The translations under genes and the position numbers were made by a program. The notes under the pieces were generated by a model, which saw only the letters and a list, made by a program, of their open reading frames with translations, did no database searches and was not told the origin of the DNA. From positions 1 through 54,704 of the forward strand of contig NZ_BHYK01000027.1 in NCBI RefSeq assembly GCF_003865095.1: a stretch of 54,704 bases of DNA. The letters are read 5' to 3'. Source of the stretch: Clostridium tagluense. GTDB lineage: Bacteria > Bacillota > Clostridia > Clostridiales > Clostridiaceae. Below are positions 35,155 to 44,770 of the stretch, piece after piece. Every line of letters begins with the position of its first letter. Positions within the stretch are counted from its first letter, which is position 1.

Positions 35155-35180
35155 TGTTCTCGATGCTTGCATCGAGAACA
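35155..35180. repeat. Perfect 12-bp hairpin between dhaT and dhaB1
   Basis: TGTTCTCGATGC pairs with GCATCGAGAACA over a two-base loop (TT). No T-run follows. It could attenuate, process, or stabilise mRNA segments of the operon. Confidence 0.7.
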
Positions 35181-35361
35181 GATAATAAGATTTATTGCTT
35201 CTATTAATACTTGTATGTAAGTGAGGCATTGTTATTTATATCCTTAGTAGTTATAAATTTAACAAACTCTTATATTTAAGAGAAAGATAAAATATGAGTT
35301 TTAAAGAATTGTAAACAGAGATTATTTAATAAAAAATTATTTTCAGGAAGGAAGTTATAAT

Positions 35362-37800
35362 ATGTATGTTTTAGAAGAAGGATTTAGTAAACCTACGAAG
35401 AGGATAGATACATTAAAGGAACAAATATTGTTAGCAGTTCCATGTATTGAGGTGGATAGAGCACTATTAATAACAGAATCATTTAAAGAAACAGAAGGAC
35501 AACCAATGGTAGTTCGTAGAGCTAAAGCACTTGAAAATATATTAAATAAAATTCCTATCACTATAAGAGATGAAGAACTAGTAGTTGGAAGTTTGACGAA
35601 GGAAGCAAGATCATCTCAAATTTTCCCTGAATTTTCAAATACGTGGATTAAAGATGAGTTTGAAACCATAGGAAAGAGAAAAGGTGATTCATTCCAAATT
35701 ACAGAAGAGGCAAAAGAGCAACTTACAGAGGTATTTGATTACTGGGAAGGTAAAACTACTAATGAACTTGCTACTTCATATATGTATCCAGAAACTATTG
35801 AGGCAATGAATGAAAACGTATTTACAGTTGCCAACTATTATCTTAATGGAGTAGGACATGTATCTGTAGATTACGCTAAGATTTTAGCTAAAGGATATAA
35901 AGGGGTTATTAAAGAAGTTGAATCTGCAATTGTGGCTGCTGATAAAGAAAATCCTGAATATCTTAAGCAAAAACTATTTTGGGAATCTATCTTAGTTTCT
36001 TGTAAAGCCATAATAAATTATGCACATAGATATGCAAAGCTTGCTAGAGAAATGGCTTCAAAAGAATCTAATGCTGTGCGTGCGAGTGAATTATTACAAA
36101 TAGCTAAAAACTGTGAAACAGTACCTGAAAATGGGGCAACTAATTTTTATGAAGCTTGCCAATCATTTTGGTTTGTACATGCAGTTATAAATATAGAATC
36201 AAATGGACATTCTATTTCTCCAACAAGATTTGATCAATATATGTATCCATATTATGAAATAGAATTAAATTCAGGAAGCTTTGATATAAATAAAATTCAA
36301 GAACTTATTGATTGTGTATGGATTAAATTAAATGATATTAACAAAGTTCGTGATGCAGTATCAACAAGAGCATTCGGTGGATATCCAATGTTTCAAAACC
36401 TATGTGTAGGTGGACAAACTAGAGAAGGTAAAGATGCTACAAATGATTTATCGTACATGTGCATAGATGCTACAGCTCATGTAAGATTGGCAGCACCTTC
36501 ATTTTCAGTAAGAATATGGAACAAAACTCCAGATGAATTCTTATTAAGAAGTTGTGAGTTAAGCAGATTAGGCCTTGGTATGCCAGCATTTTATAGCGAT
36601 GAAGTTATCATCCCAGCATTAGTTAGTAATGGATTAACAATTCAAGATGCTAGAGAATATGGAATTATAGGTTGTGTTGAACCACAAAAACCAGGTAAAA
36701 CAGAAGGATGGCATGATTCAGGTTTCTTTAATCTAGCAAGATTATTAGAAGTCACTATAAATAATGGTATGAGTAATGGAAAACAAATAGGACCTAAGAC
36801 TGGAGAATTTACGCAGTTTAAGTCTATTGAAGAAGTTGTTGAAGCTTATGAAAAGCAAATGGAATACTTTGTTTATCAATTAACAGTGGCGGACAATGCT
36901 ATTGATATTGCTCATGCAGAAAGAGCACCATTACCATTCTTATCTTGTATGGTTGATGATTGTATCTCAGTTGGTAAATCACTTCAAGAAGGTGGAGCAC
37001 ATTATAACTTTACAGGGCCACAAGGTGTTGGTGTTGCAAATGTAGGAGATTCTTTTGCAGCCATTAAAAAGCTTGTATTTGATACCAATATGATAACTTT
37101 GAAACAATTAAAAGAAGCTCTAGATACTAATTTTGGTGAAGGACAAGTTATTGAAGGTAGCGCCCAAAGTAAAGAAAATTCATCTGCAAAGTTAGACATG
37201 GAAGATATAAGACAAATGTTAATTCATAGAGCACCTAAATTTGGTAATGATATTGATGAAGTTGATGAACTAGCAAGACAAGGTGCATATATTTACTGCA
37301 AAGAAGTTGAAAAACATAGAAATCCAAGAGGCGGAAATTTTCATGCAGGATTATATCCAGCAGCAATCAACATTTTATTTGGTGATCTTATTGGAGCAAC
37401 TCCAGATGGTAGAAAAGCACATGAAGCATTGGCTGATGGTGTATCTCCAGTTAGAGGAGCTGATAGTAATGGACCAACTGCTGCTATAAATTCAGTAGCT
37501 AAATTAGATCATTTTATTGCATCTAATGGTACTTTATTAAATCAAAAATTCCATCCTGGCTCAATTAAGGGAAGTACTGGATTAAACAATTTAGCATCAC
37601 TTGTTAGAAGCTTTTTCGATCAAAAGGGTATGCATGTACAATTCAATATAATTGATAAGGAAACTCTTGTGGAAGCACAAATGAATCCGAATAAATTTAG
37701 AGATTTAGTAGTACGTGTTGCTGGTTATAGTGCTCAATTTATAACATTAGATAAAGCAATTCAAGATGATATTATAAAGAGAACTGAACAAAATTTCTAA
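35362..37800 (+). CDS. dhaB1: B12-independent glycerol dehydratase (glycyl radical enzyme)
   Basis: 812 residues. The Cys loop reads GIIGCVEPQKPGKTEGWHDS (C438, E440, D452), the thiyl radical and acid/base positions of the coenzyme-B12-independent diol dehydratases. NGHSIS (about residues 283-288) and GVGHVSVDY give the substrate-binding His/Ser set, and the C-terminal RVAGYSAQF places the radical Gly at G788. The sequence follows the C. butyricum DhaB1 pattern closely, from recall of that 787-residue protein; extra length comes mainly from about 20 residues before MEDIRQMLIHRAPKFGND. It dehydrates glycerol to 3-hydroxypropanal. A 1,2-propanediol substrate cannot be excluded, but dhaT next door favours glycerol. 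The radical is oxygen-sensitive. Confidence 0.93.
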   Translation: MYVLEEGFSKPTKRIDTLKEQILLAVPCIEVDRALLITESFKETEGQPMVVRRAKALENILNKIPITIRDEELVVGSLTKEARSSQIFPEFSNTWIKDEFETIGKRKGDSFQITEEAKEQLTEVFDYWEGKTTNELATSYMYPETIEAMNENVFTVANYYLNGVGHVSVDYAKILAKGYKGVIKEVESAIVAADKENPEYLKQKLFWESILVSCKAIINYAHRYAKLAREMASKESNAVRASELLQIAKNCETVPENGATNFYEACQSFWFVHAVINIESNGHSISPTRFDQYMYPYYEIELNSGSFDINKIQELIDCVWIKLNDINKVRDAVSTRAFGGYPMFQNLCVGGQTREGKDATNDLSYMCIDATAHVRLAAPSFSVRIWNKTPDEFLLRSCELSRLGLGMPAFYSDEVIIPALVSNGLTIQDAREYGIIGCVEPQKPGKTEGWHDSGFFNLARLLEVTINNGMSNGKQIGPKTGEFTQFKSIEEVVEAYEKQMEYFVYQLTVADNAIDIAHAERAPLPFLSCMVDDCISVGKSLQEGGAHYNFTGPQGVGVANVGDSFAAIKKLVFDTNMITLKQLKEALDTNFGEGQVIEGSAQSKENSSAKLDMEDIRQMLIHRAPKFGNDIDEVDELARQGAYIYCKEVEKHRNPRGGNFHAGLYPAAINILFGDLIGATPDGRKAHEALADGVSPVRGADSNGPTAAINSVAKLDHFIASNGTLLNQKFHPGSIKGSTGLNNLASLVRSFFDQKGMHVQFNIIDKETLVEAQMNPNKFRDLVVRVAGYSAQFITLDKAIQDDIIKRTEQNF

Positions 37801-37836
37801 TGAATCTTTAAGTATTCTTAAAAGGAGGAAAAGCAT

Positions 37837-38766
37837 ATGCTGATAAAAAAAATCAATTACGAGCAAAAGGGCATAATTTTTAATATGCAACGCTTTTCTA
37901 TACATGATGGACCTGGGATTAGGACAATAGTATTTTTTAAAGGATGTCCTTTAAAATGTGATTGGTGTAGTAATCCAGAATCACAAGATCCATTAGTTCA
38001 AATTATGTTTAATGAAAAAAATTGTAATGGGTGTAAAAAATGCGAAAAAAAATGTCCAGTAGGTGCAATTGATATGTTAAGGCCTGGAAGAATAGATAGA
38101 GAAAAGTGCACAGGTTGTGGTGAATGCGCTGAAAATTGTTATCCAGGAGGTCTTGTGAAATCTGGAGAAGAAACTACTGTAGAGAAGGTAATAAATGAAC
38201 TGAAAAAAGAAAGTATTCAGTTCAGACGTTCTGGAGGTGGAGTTACATTATCTGGAGGAGAATTGCTTATGCAACCAGAATTTGCAATTGAGCTTTTAAA
38301 AGCTTGCAAGGCAAGGGGATGGCATACTGCAATAGAAACTACAGGCTATACCAGTGAGGCGGTAATAGATAAGTTAATTCCTTTGGTTGATTTAGTACTA
38401 TTAGATATAAAACATTTAGATGATGAAAAACATAAAAAATATGTTCATGTAAGTAATGAAAGAATAGTTAAAAATGCTAAAAAAATATCCGCTTTAGGCG
38501 CAGAGCTTATTATAAGAGTACCTGTTATTCCGGGATTTAATTGCGATGAAAAGAGCATATCTGATATTGCTAAGTTTGCAAAGAGTTTAAATGGAGTACA
38601 GCACATAGATTTATTGCCATATCATAAGCTTGGGGCAAATAAGTATGAGAATCTAGGACTAGATTATATAATGGGACAGGAAATTAAAACACCAGATGAG
38701 GCTACTATGAACAAATTTAAAAAAATAGTAGAGGAATTTGGACTCGAATGTTCTATTGGAGGCTAA
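37837..38766 (+). CDS. dhaB2: Glycerol dehydratase activating enzyme (radical SAM)
   Basis: 309 residues. The radical SAM cluster motif is C37-x3-C41-x2-C44 (GCPLKCDWCSNPES), preceded by the IHDGPGIRT signature of glycyl-radical activases. Two ferredoxin-like clusters follow: C63/C66/C69/C73 and C91/C94/C97/C101, as in dehydratase activases but not in pyruvate formate-lyase activase. It uses SAM and an electron to abstract H from G788 of DhaB1. It begins 36 bases after the dhaB1 stop with AAAAGGAGGAAAAGCAT, so the two are co-transcribed. A long hairpin terminator follows. Confidence 0.94.
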   Translation: MLIKKINYEQKGIIFNMQRFSIHDGPGIRTIVFFKGCPLKCDWCSNPESQDPLVQIMFNEKNCNGCKKCEKKCPVGAIDMLRPGRIDREKCTGCGECAENCYPGGLVKSGEETTVEKVINELKKESIQFRRSGGGVTLSGGELLMQPEFAIELLKACKARGWHTAIETTGYTSEAVIDKLIPLVDLVLLDIKHLDDEKHKKYVHVSNERIVKNAKKISALGAELIIRVPVIPGFNCDEKSISDIAKFAKSLNGVQHIDLLPYHKLGANKYENLGLDYIMGQEIKTPDEATMNKFKKIVEEFGLECSIGG

Positions 38767-38874
38767 AGATTAATAATTATTTCATATAATTTAACATGAG
38801 TATTCAATAATTACACCATATTTTAAATATATAATTAATCTTGTAATACAAATTAAAATATAAAAATTGAACAT

Positions 38875-38928
38875 AAACTCCCAGTTTCTGTTATGATCTC
38901 TGAGGTCATAGTAAAAACTGGGAGTTTA
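38875..38928. terminator. Long bidirectional hairpin terminator, copy 2 of 2
   Basis: AAACTCCCAGTTTCTGTTATGA and TCATAGTAAAAACTGGGAGTTT form a long stem. It is nearly identical to 16539-16591. It closes the dha operon. Confidence 0.88.
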
Positions 38929-38929
38929 T

Positions 38930-39181
38930 ACTTTCTAGTTAAAAAAGCATGAAAAACATCTAATAAACAGTTATAAGATCCAGTTTATTAATCCCCTTGC
39001 TTAAATTTATTATTCTAACTTTCTTATCTTTGTCTATGTATGATTTTAACACACTCAATTTAAATCTCTGTTTACAAGGCTTTACTACTTGTTTGGCGGC
39101 AACAGTTCATAGTAGAATGTAATATAAGGCATTATTATAAGTTTCAATTATCAAGACTTATCAAAAGAAAGGTGGATATAT
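38930..39181. other. Intergenic region before the TerD gene
   Basis: About 250 bases with no gene or clear remnant; composition is AT-rich. The ribosome site AAAGGTGG closes it. Confidence 0.5.
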
Positions 39182-40378
39182 ATGATTCAAGAGTTAAAAA
39201 CAGGGGGTAACACATCTCTTAGTTCTTCAAAAGGCTCTGTTATTGTAACACATGATATAGACAAAAACATAGATGTATCTTTAACAGCTTTTCTTGTGAC
39301 AGACGCAGGAAAAGTTTTAGGCGATAGTGGAATAGTATTCTACAACCAGATGGAAGGACCAAATGGCATAGCTACATTTATTCCTTCTGTAGACAGTGGA
39401 AGTACAAAAACACATAAAATTGATTTTGATTTAAGTAAGTCATCAGGAGGTATAACTAAAATAGCTGTAACTTTGACAGAGGGAAACAACACTGGATTTG
39501 CAAGTGTGAAAAACTTAAAAGCTGAAATACAGGTAGGCAGTGACGTTATTCAGCTAATACCCTCAAGTTTCACAACTGAAAATGGTATAGTTGTCACGGA
39601 ATTGTATCTAAGAAGCGGAAGTGCAAAAGCTAAGGCAGTATGGAAGGGATTTGCAGCAGGTCTAGATGGATTATGTTTAAATTATGGAGTAGAAGTGGAA
39701 GCAGAAGAAAAACAACCTGTTCAACCTGTTAAGTCAGTTGTTAACCTTAAGAAGACCAGTGGTAAAGTAAATTTATCTAAAGGCGAGAAGCCTATTCTAA
39801 TTGAAAAAACTACTCAAATAACAGCATCAGTTTCTTGGGATTCTGGTACAGACTATGATATTTATGCACTAGTATACACTAAGTATGGTAAACAAATTGA
39901 TGTAGCTATGTTCGGTGCTAAAGGTGTACCAGTATTGCAAAATTTTGATAACGGTACTGTAGAGCATATGGGAGATGTAGGAAGAGGTAAAAAACTAGGG
40001 TGGGGTAAGGCAAAAAAAGAAGCCAGCAAAACAGAGACAATTAAAATACGTTTTAATGAGGACATTATTGCAGTAGTTCCTGTAGCTTACTCTGCACAGT
40101 CAAATGGCTCTGGTTCTTTCCATAAGTATAAAGTATCTATGTGTATAGATAACAACGCAGGTACAGAAGTTACGATTTCCGCAGAAAATGCAAATAATAA
40201 TAATGGAATATACACCTGCGTACCAGGCATGTTATTAAACACACCAGAGGGGGTAATAATAAAACCTATTGAAATGTACAGTACGCAAGGTTCGGAAAAT
40301 AGACCAAAGTTAGTGGAGGGTGCTGACGGTAACATAGAGATAGTTATGGATAAAGGACCGAAAAATAACTATAAATAA
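39182..40378 (+). CDS. Tandem TerD-domain stress protein
   Basis: 398 residues holding two TerD-type beta-sandwich domains. The first is about residues 4-178 with IDVSLTAFLVTDAGKVLGDS and DFDLSKSSGGITKIAVTLTEG; the second is about 190-390 with ITASVSWDSGTDYDIYALVY and the Ca-binding-like DxDxxA pattern, followed by KTETIKIRFNEDIIAVVPVA. TerD proteins are Ca2+-binding cytoplasmic proteins tied to tellurite, phage and general envelope stress. Domain 1 is more degenerate. No other ter genes are in the window, so it is an orphan. Start ATG after AAAGGTGGATATAT. Confidence 0.85.
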   Translation: MIQELKTGGNTSLSSSKGSVIVTHDIDKNIDVSLTAFLVTDAGKVLGDSGIVFYNQMEGPNGIATFIPSVDSGSTKTHKIDFDLSKSSGGITKIAVTLTEGNNTGFASVKNLKAEIQVGSDVIQLIPSSFTTENGIVVTELYLRSGSAKAKAVWKGFAAGLDGLCLNYGVEVEAEEKQPVQPVKSVVNLKKTSGKVNLSKGEKPILIEKTTQITASVSWDSGTDYDIYALVYTKYGKQIDVAMFGAKGVPVLQNFDNGTVEHMGDVGRGKKLGWGKAKKEASKTETIKIRFNEDIIAVVPVAYSAQSNGSGSFHKYKVSMCIDNNAGTEVTISAENANNNNGIYTCVPGMLLNTPEGVIIKPIEMYSTQGSENRPKLVEGADGNIEIVMDKGPKNNYK

Positions 40379-40518
40379 GGATAAATTATTATTTATTAAG
40401 GCGTTGGTCTAAAGCTTGTGGCGATAAAGTTATATCTTTCATTACTCCTATCCTAGTGCTTAGTTGTAATAAGCTTGGTTTGCACAAGTCTTCACCACTA
40501 AATAGGCATATATAGACT

Positions 40519-40540
40519 GATACACTATTGTAGTAGTGTC
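40519..40540. promoter_or_regulatory. Candidate operator 1 (ACACTA-N6-TAGTGT)
   Basis: GATACACTATTGTAGTAGTGTC contains an inverted ACACTA / TAGTGT. It is the first of three related sites between the TerD and L,D-transpeptidase genes. Confidence 0.45.
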
Positions 40541-40631
40541 AATAAAAATGTTAAAGGTACACCAACTTACTATATATTTAGTTAATAGATGTTACTTAAA
40601 GGCGTGTTTTGAGGTATAATTGATTAATAAA

Positions 40632-40643
40632 GATAGTGTTAAC
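40632..40643. promoter_or_regulatory. Candidate operator half-site
   Basis: GATAGTGTTAAC is identical to the left two-thirds of the palindrome at 40807. Confidence 0.4.
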
Positions 40644-40806
40644 TGACTTACGAAAAAACCTAATGGAAATACAATGACACCTTCCTTTTGTGATTTTTGT
40701 TGAGTTAGATACAACAATTATATTAGAAAAGAGGGGGTCATTGCTTTTTTACGTTTAAAACAGTACAAACCCTTGCAATAGCAAGGATTTAAATAAATAA
40801 AACAAG

Positions 40807-40824
40807 GATAGTGTTAACACTATC
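40807..40824. promoter_or_regulatory. Candidate operator 2 (perfect 18-bp palindrome)
   Basis: GATAGTGTTAACACTATC is a perfect palindrome centred about 32 bases before the L,D-transpeptidase start. In this position a bound protein could block or hold transcription. It shares TAGTGT/ACACTA with the upstream sites. Confidence 0.6.
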
Positions 40825-40847
40825 TTAATAAAAGAGGGGGTGCAATT

Positions 40848-42257
40848 ATGGAAACTGAGGTAGAAAAGTCAACAATAAGGTCAATAAAAAAGCGTAAGAA
40901 AATTGTTTTAGGTATTATAATTTCTATTTGTACTTTACTTATAATATACTTTGGGATGGCAATATATTTTATGAATCATTTTTATTTTGGTTCTACAATA
41001 AATAAAATTAGTGTTTCAGGTAAAAGTGTAGAGGCTGTAAATGAACAAATGGCATCTGAGATTCAAAAATATAAGTTAAACATAAAAGAACGAGGTGGTA
41101 CAAATGAACAAATTAGCGGGAAAGAAATTGGCTTAAAGTATGATATGAATGTGGAGTTTAAGGACTTTAAAGACAAACAGAACCCTTATAAATGGGTTTC
41201 AGGAGTTTTTAATACAAAAGATTCTAAAATGATAGTAGGAGTTAAATATGATAAAGATTTATTAAAAGAACAATTCGATAAGCTTTCTTGTTTTGATAGT
41301 AGTAAGGTAATTGAACCTAAAAATGCAGGATATAAGTATATAAATAATAGTTATGTGATTGTGGATGAAGTCAATGGAAACAAGGGCAATAAAGACATTT
41401 TATATAAGGATGTTATAGATGCAGTTAGTACAGGTGAAACAACAATAGATTTGGACGCAAGTAATTACTACGTTAAGCCACAATATACTTCAAAATCCCC
41501 AAAGGTCGTTGCTACAAGGGACATGCTTAACAAATATGTATCTTCAAAGATTACCTATACTTTTGGGAAAGATAAAGAAATTTTAGATGGTTCTAAAATA
41601 AATAAGTGGGTTACAGTTGATGAAAATAGTGAAGTAACATTTAATGAAAAAGAAGTTGAAATCTATATGGACGTACTTGCTAGTGAATATAACACAGTTG
41701 CAAAGACGAGAAATTTTGTTTCATCATCAGGAAAGGTAATTAATATTGGTGGGGGTAGTTATGGATGGGCCATTAATAAGGTTAAAGAAATCCAAGATTT
41801 AATTTCCATCATAAAGGAAGGGAAATCTATAGAAAAAGAACCTGCATATTATCAAACCGCATTGTATCATGGCAAGGATGATATTGGAAAAACATATGTA
41901 GAAATAGATCTTTCAGGGCAACACTTATGGTTTTATAAAAACGGAGTGCTGATAACACAAGGGGATGTTGTTACAGGTAATGATGGATCTGATAAGACTA
42001 GAACACCCAGCGGCATTTATATGATCAATTATAAAGAAAGAAATGCAACGCTTAAAGGTGAAGGCTACGCTTCTCCTGTGAATTATTGGCTACCTTTTAA
42101 TGGAGGAATAGGAATTCATGATGCAGGCTGGCGAGATAAGTTTGGGGGAGTGCTGTATAAGACAGGCGGATCCCATGGTTGTATAAATTCACCATACGAT
42201 GTAGCAAAAACAGTATTTGATAATATAGAGACAGGTACTCCAGTTGTTTGTTATTAA
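40848..42257 (+). CDS. L,D-transpeptidase (YkuD) with N-terminal membrane anchor
   Basis: 469 residues. A basic N-terminus and one membrane helix (IVLGIIISICTLLIIYFGMA) anchor it outside the cell; a middle region of about residues 60-320 carries repeats of the peptidoglycan-binding/VanW-like type (FNEKEVEIYMDVLA). The C-terminal YkuD domain has VEIDLSGQHLWFYKNGVL and the catalytic GGSHGCINSP, with the Cys nucleophile. It makes 3-3 cross-links in peptidoglycan or attaches proteins to it, a beta-lactam-tolerant reaction. Start ATG after AGAGGGGGTGCAATT. It follows a palindromic operator-like site. Confidence 0.9.
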   Translation: METEVEKSTIRSIKKRKKIVLGIIISICTLLIIYFGMAIYFMNHFYFGSTINKISVSGKSVEAVNEQMASEIQKYKLNIKERGGTNEQISGKEIGLKYDMNVEFKDFKDKQNPYKWVSGVFNTKDSKMIVGVKYDKDLLKEQFDKLSCFDSSKVIEPKNAGYKYINNSYVIVDEVNGNKGNKDILYKDVIDAVSTGETTIDLDASNYYVKPQYTSKSPKVVATRDMLNKYVSSKITYTFGKDKEILDGSKINKWVTVDENSEVTFNEKEVEIYMDVLASEYNTVAKTRNFVSSSGKVINIGGGSYGWAINKVKEIQDLISIIKEGKSIEKEPAYYQTALYHGKDDIGKTYVEIDLSGQHLWFYKNGVLITQGDVVTGNDGSDKTRTPSGIYMINYKERNATLKGEGYASPVNYWLPFNGGIGIHDAGWRDKFGGVLYKTGGSHGCINSPYDVAKTVFDNIETGTPVVCY

Positions 42258-42347
42258 TAGATAAATTTATTTAATTTTATGAATAATCTTGGATGAAAGA
42301 TTACTTAGAGGATTTGTATTACAAAATCCTTACCCCAACCAGTAAGT

Positions 42348-42558
42348 AAAGGTTATGTTTTATGTGATAGTTGGTATAGCAATAAAACATTGTTTGCTGT
42401 TTCCAAAGAGTCAGGCTACGCCTATATTGGTGGCCTAAGGAGGCTCTTTTCAAGCCTGGTTGTTTAAGAGATTCATAAGTCTAGATACAACTATTACAAC
42501 TGAAGAACTTCTAAATCACTATAAGCATAGATGGCTAATTGAAATCTTCTTAAGAGAA
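42348..42558 (+). pseudogene. IS4-type DDE transposase remnant
   Basis: One stretch reads KGYVLCDSWYSNKTLFAVSK and ESGYAYIGGLRRL (the second catalytic Asp region); after a frame change it resumes with KRFISLDTTITTEELLNHYK and HRWLIEIFLRET, the C-terminal DDE/E region. The intervening part is deleted. It is a decayed insertion sequence lying next to the truncated DJ-1 gene. Confidence 0.7.
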
Positions 42559-42561
42559 ACT

Positions 42562-42605
42562 AAAAAAAGTTGTAAGCTTTAAAATTAAAAGCTCACAACT
42601 TTTTT
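42562..42605 (-). terminator. Hairpin terminator of the DJ-1 remnant (repeat copy 2)
   Basis: AAAAAGTTGTAAGCTTT / AAAAGCTCACAACTTTTT, the same element as at 23059-23099, with paired flank AAACTAAAA. It sits just 3' of a minus-strand gene in both places. Confidence 0.82.
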
Positions 42606-42607
42606 TA

Positions 42608-43033
42608 TTATTGTAAAATTTTAAGAACTTCTTTAGCTACAGCAGCTCCTGAAGTAGGGTTTTGTCTCGTAATAATTCTGTTATCTGATACTGCGAATTC
42701 TGACCAATCAGAACCTTTAACGTATTTTGCACCTCTATTTACAAGTTCAGTTTCAGTTAAGTATGGAACTAGTTTATCAAGTCCTGCAGCTTCTTCTTCA
42801 CTATTTGAGAAACCTGTAACTTTAATTCCATCAACTAAGTTTTTACCATCTGATAATTTGATATTTAATAAACCAGCTAAACCATGACAAACAGCTGAAA
42901 CTATACCACCATTTTCATATATTTTTCTAGAAACTTCTTGCATCTTAGAGTCATTTGGGAAGTCCCAGATAACACCATGGCCACCAGTATAGTAAATTAC
43001 ATCATAATCACATGGGTTAACTTGATCTACTGA
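42608..43033 (-). pseudogene. DJ-1/PfpI family protein, 5'-truncated
   Basis: The readable part continues upstream of the first ATG: VNPCDYDVIYYTGGHGVIWD, FPNDSKMQEVSRKI, then the nucleophile elbow VSAVCHGLAGLLN (Cys) and a normal C-terminus SGAAVAKEVLKIL. A TAA at 43034-43036 closes the frame, so the first about 80 residues of this glyoxalase/deglycase-like fold are missing. The break is near the IS4 remnant on the other side. An internal ATG at 42943 would make only 111 residues and lose the GGHG strand, so it is probably not functional. Confidence 0.75.
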
Positions 43034-43075
43034 TTACGGTTAACCATCTTTATCGATTTATCACCCTATTTATAT

Positions 43076-43104
43076 AAAAAAAACCACAAACTTAGAGTTT
43101 GTGG
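43076..43104 (-). terminator. Intrinsic terminator of the photolyase gene
   Basis: On the minus strand CCACAAACT pairs perfectly with AGTTTGTGG over a 3-base loop and runs into T8. Confidence 0.9.
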
Positions 43105-43119
43105 GAGCATAAAATGTAT

Positions 43120-44529
43120 TTAAAATAAGGATAGTTGTTCAGTTTTCTCATTATCACTTATAATCACAGAATTGTAAGCCATTGATTCAATCTTATGCAA
43201 ATATCTTTCCATATCGAATTTTCTTTTTAATCCTTTATCATTCATAAATCTAACTAATCCAAAGATAGCCCTCTCACCCCAAGGTCTATCATGCTTTCCA
43301 AAGCACCAAGCTATCCCCGCAAATCCATTTGCGTCCCTACCATCTAAGAGGTACTTGTTATTTAAATAAATAGCAGTATTATAAGCTTCTTCTGGAGTTT
43401 TACTCCATTCTAATATTTTCTTTCCCCAATACATCCTCATATAGCCATGCATTTTGCCTGTAATAAGCATTTCCTTTTGCGCAGCATTCCAATAATCGTC
43501 ATGGGTTTGGGCTGTTTCTAGTTCTTGCAGGGAATAAATAAACTCTCGTGGGTCTACCAAATGTTTTTCGAGAGTATTCACAGCCCAAGATGGAAGTGAT
43601 TCATAACAATCATATTTATCATTATAAAAGACAAAGTTCATACTTAATTCTCTTCTAATTATTAATTCTTCTAAAAAGGCTTTTTTATCTTCTATATACA
43701 CATCCATTAATTTAATATATATGTACAAGGGAGAAATCTGACCAAAATGCAGATATGGACTTAAATTAGAAGAATAAGCCTTTGAGGGTTCATTTTTAAG
43801 TTCACTATAATGTGATAATTTATTGGAAATAAATTCTTCTAGTAATAGCTTAGCATTATTAGTACCACCCTTATAGTATAGTACTTTCTTAACTGTTTTA
43901 TCAATTTTAAGTTGTGAAATAGCTTTATCAATATCGTCTACATCATATTCATCAAATGGAAGCTCCAAATCAGTAGAATCTTTATCACATTCTCTCTCCT
44001 TAAGAGGCAATGTAAACTCCTCTAATCTTTTGTTTATCTTATTTCTAAGGGTATATGCAGAATATTCTTCTTTTATAGAAGCTACTTCTACAGGTACAAT
44101 GACATTAGTTTCTACCTGTACCACAGAGCATTTCGCATTTTGGGCTAAAAGCGTTCTCCACTTTCTTTCTATCCTTAAATATCCTCTATCTACTACCATT
44201 AATGCTGCAAAAGATGATATTTCTAAAGCTCCATTTTCAGGAGATATTTTTCTAATAATCATTTTAATATTTCTTATAGCTAATTCTGTTTTTACTTCTT
44301 TTAATCCCTCTAGCATAAAATAATAGTGTCTTTCATTTGCCTCTGGGAAATTATCAGTTAATCCAAAGTACACAACTAATGGCTTATTAAGCTCATTGGC
44401 CTGCATTATGGCATACTCTAGGGCATGATTATATTCTGTTCTTTGAGAGCATTGCATCCAGTAAACCACATAGGGATTATCAATTATTTTTTTGTTGTTT
44501 AAAACTTTAATTCTATCTTGTAAAATCAT
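43120..44529 (-). CDS. Class II deoxyribodipyrimidine photolyase
   Basis: 469 residues from ATG 44529; another ATG lies 15 bases upstream, and neither has a strong ribosome site. The protein repairs UV-induced cyclobutane pyrimidine dimers using blue light and FADH-. Class II features are PYVVYWMQCSQRTEYNHALE at the N-terminus, SNLSPYLHFGQISPLYIYIK, the RRELSMNFVFYN segment and the FAD-binding end YLLDGRDANGFAGIAWCFGK then HDRPWGERAIFG. No antenna extension is seen. Its presence shows that this organism meets light, relevant to the B12-type light sensor at 18924. Confidence 0.94.
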   Translation of the reverse strand: MILQDRIKVLNNKKIIDNPYVVYWMQCSQRTEYNHALEYAIMQANELNKPLVVYFGLTDNFPEANERHYYFMLEGLKEVKTELAIRNIKMIIRKISPENGALEISSFAALMVVDRGYLRIERKWRTLLAQNAKCSVVQVETNVIVPVEVASIKEEYSAYTLRNKINKRLEEFTLPLKERECDKDSTDLELPFDEYDVDDIDKAISQLKIDKTVKKVLYYKGGTNNAKLLLEEFISNKLSHYSELKNEPSKAYSSNLSPYLHFGQISPLYIYIKLMDVYIEDKKAFLEELIIRRELSMNFVFYNDKYDCYESLPSWAVNTLEKHLVDPREFIYSLQELETAQTHDDYWNAAQKEMLITGKMHGYMRMYWGKKILEWSKTPEEAYNTAIYLNNKYLLDGRDANGFAGIAWCFGKHDRPWGERAIFGLVRFMNDKGLKRKFDMERYLHKIESMAYNSVIISDNEKTEQLSLF

Positions 44530-44770
44530 TATTTTCAGCCCCATTATTATAGATTATTTTTTTACAATTAAAAAACTACTAAAATATATTTCAGTAGCCC
44601 TATTTACTAATACTTATTGATATACTCAATATATCTATTTGAAATTATAGTCATCATCTTTTAAGAGTAAACCTAAAGCTATATCAATTTGCTACTGATT
44701 TGTATATAACACATAACTTAATTGGAATTGATTTACACACCCTTAAAATATGTTAAATTTGTTCTTTAAA

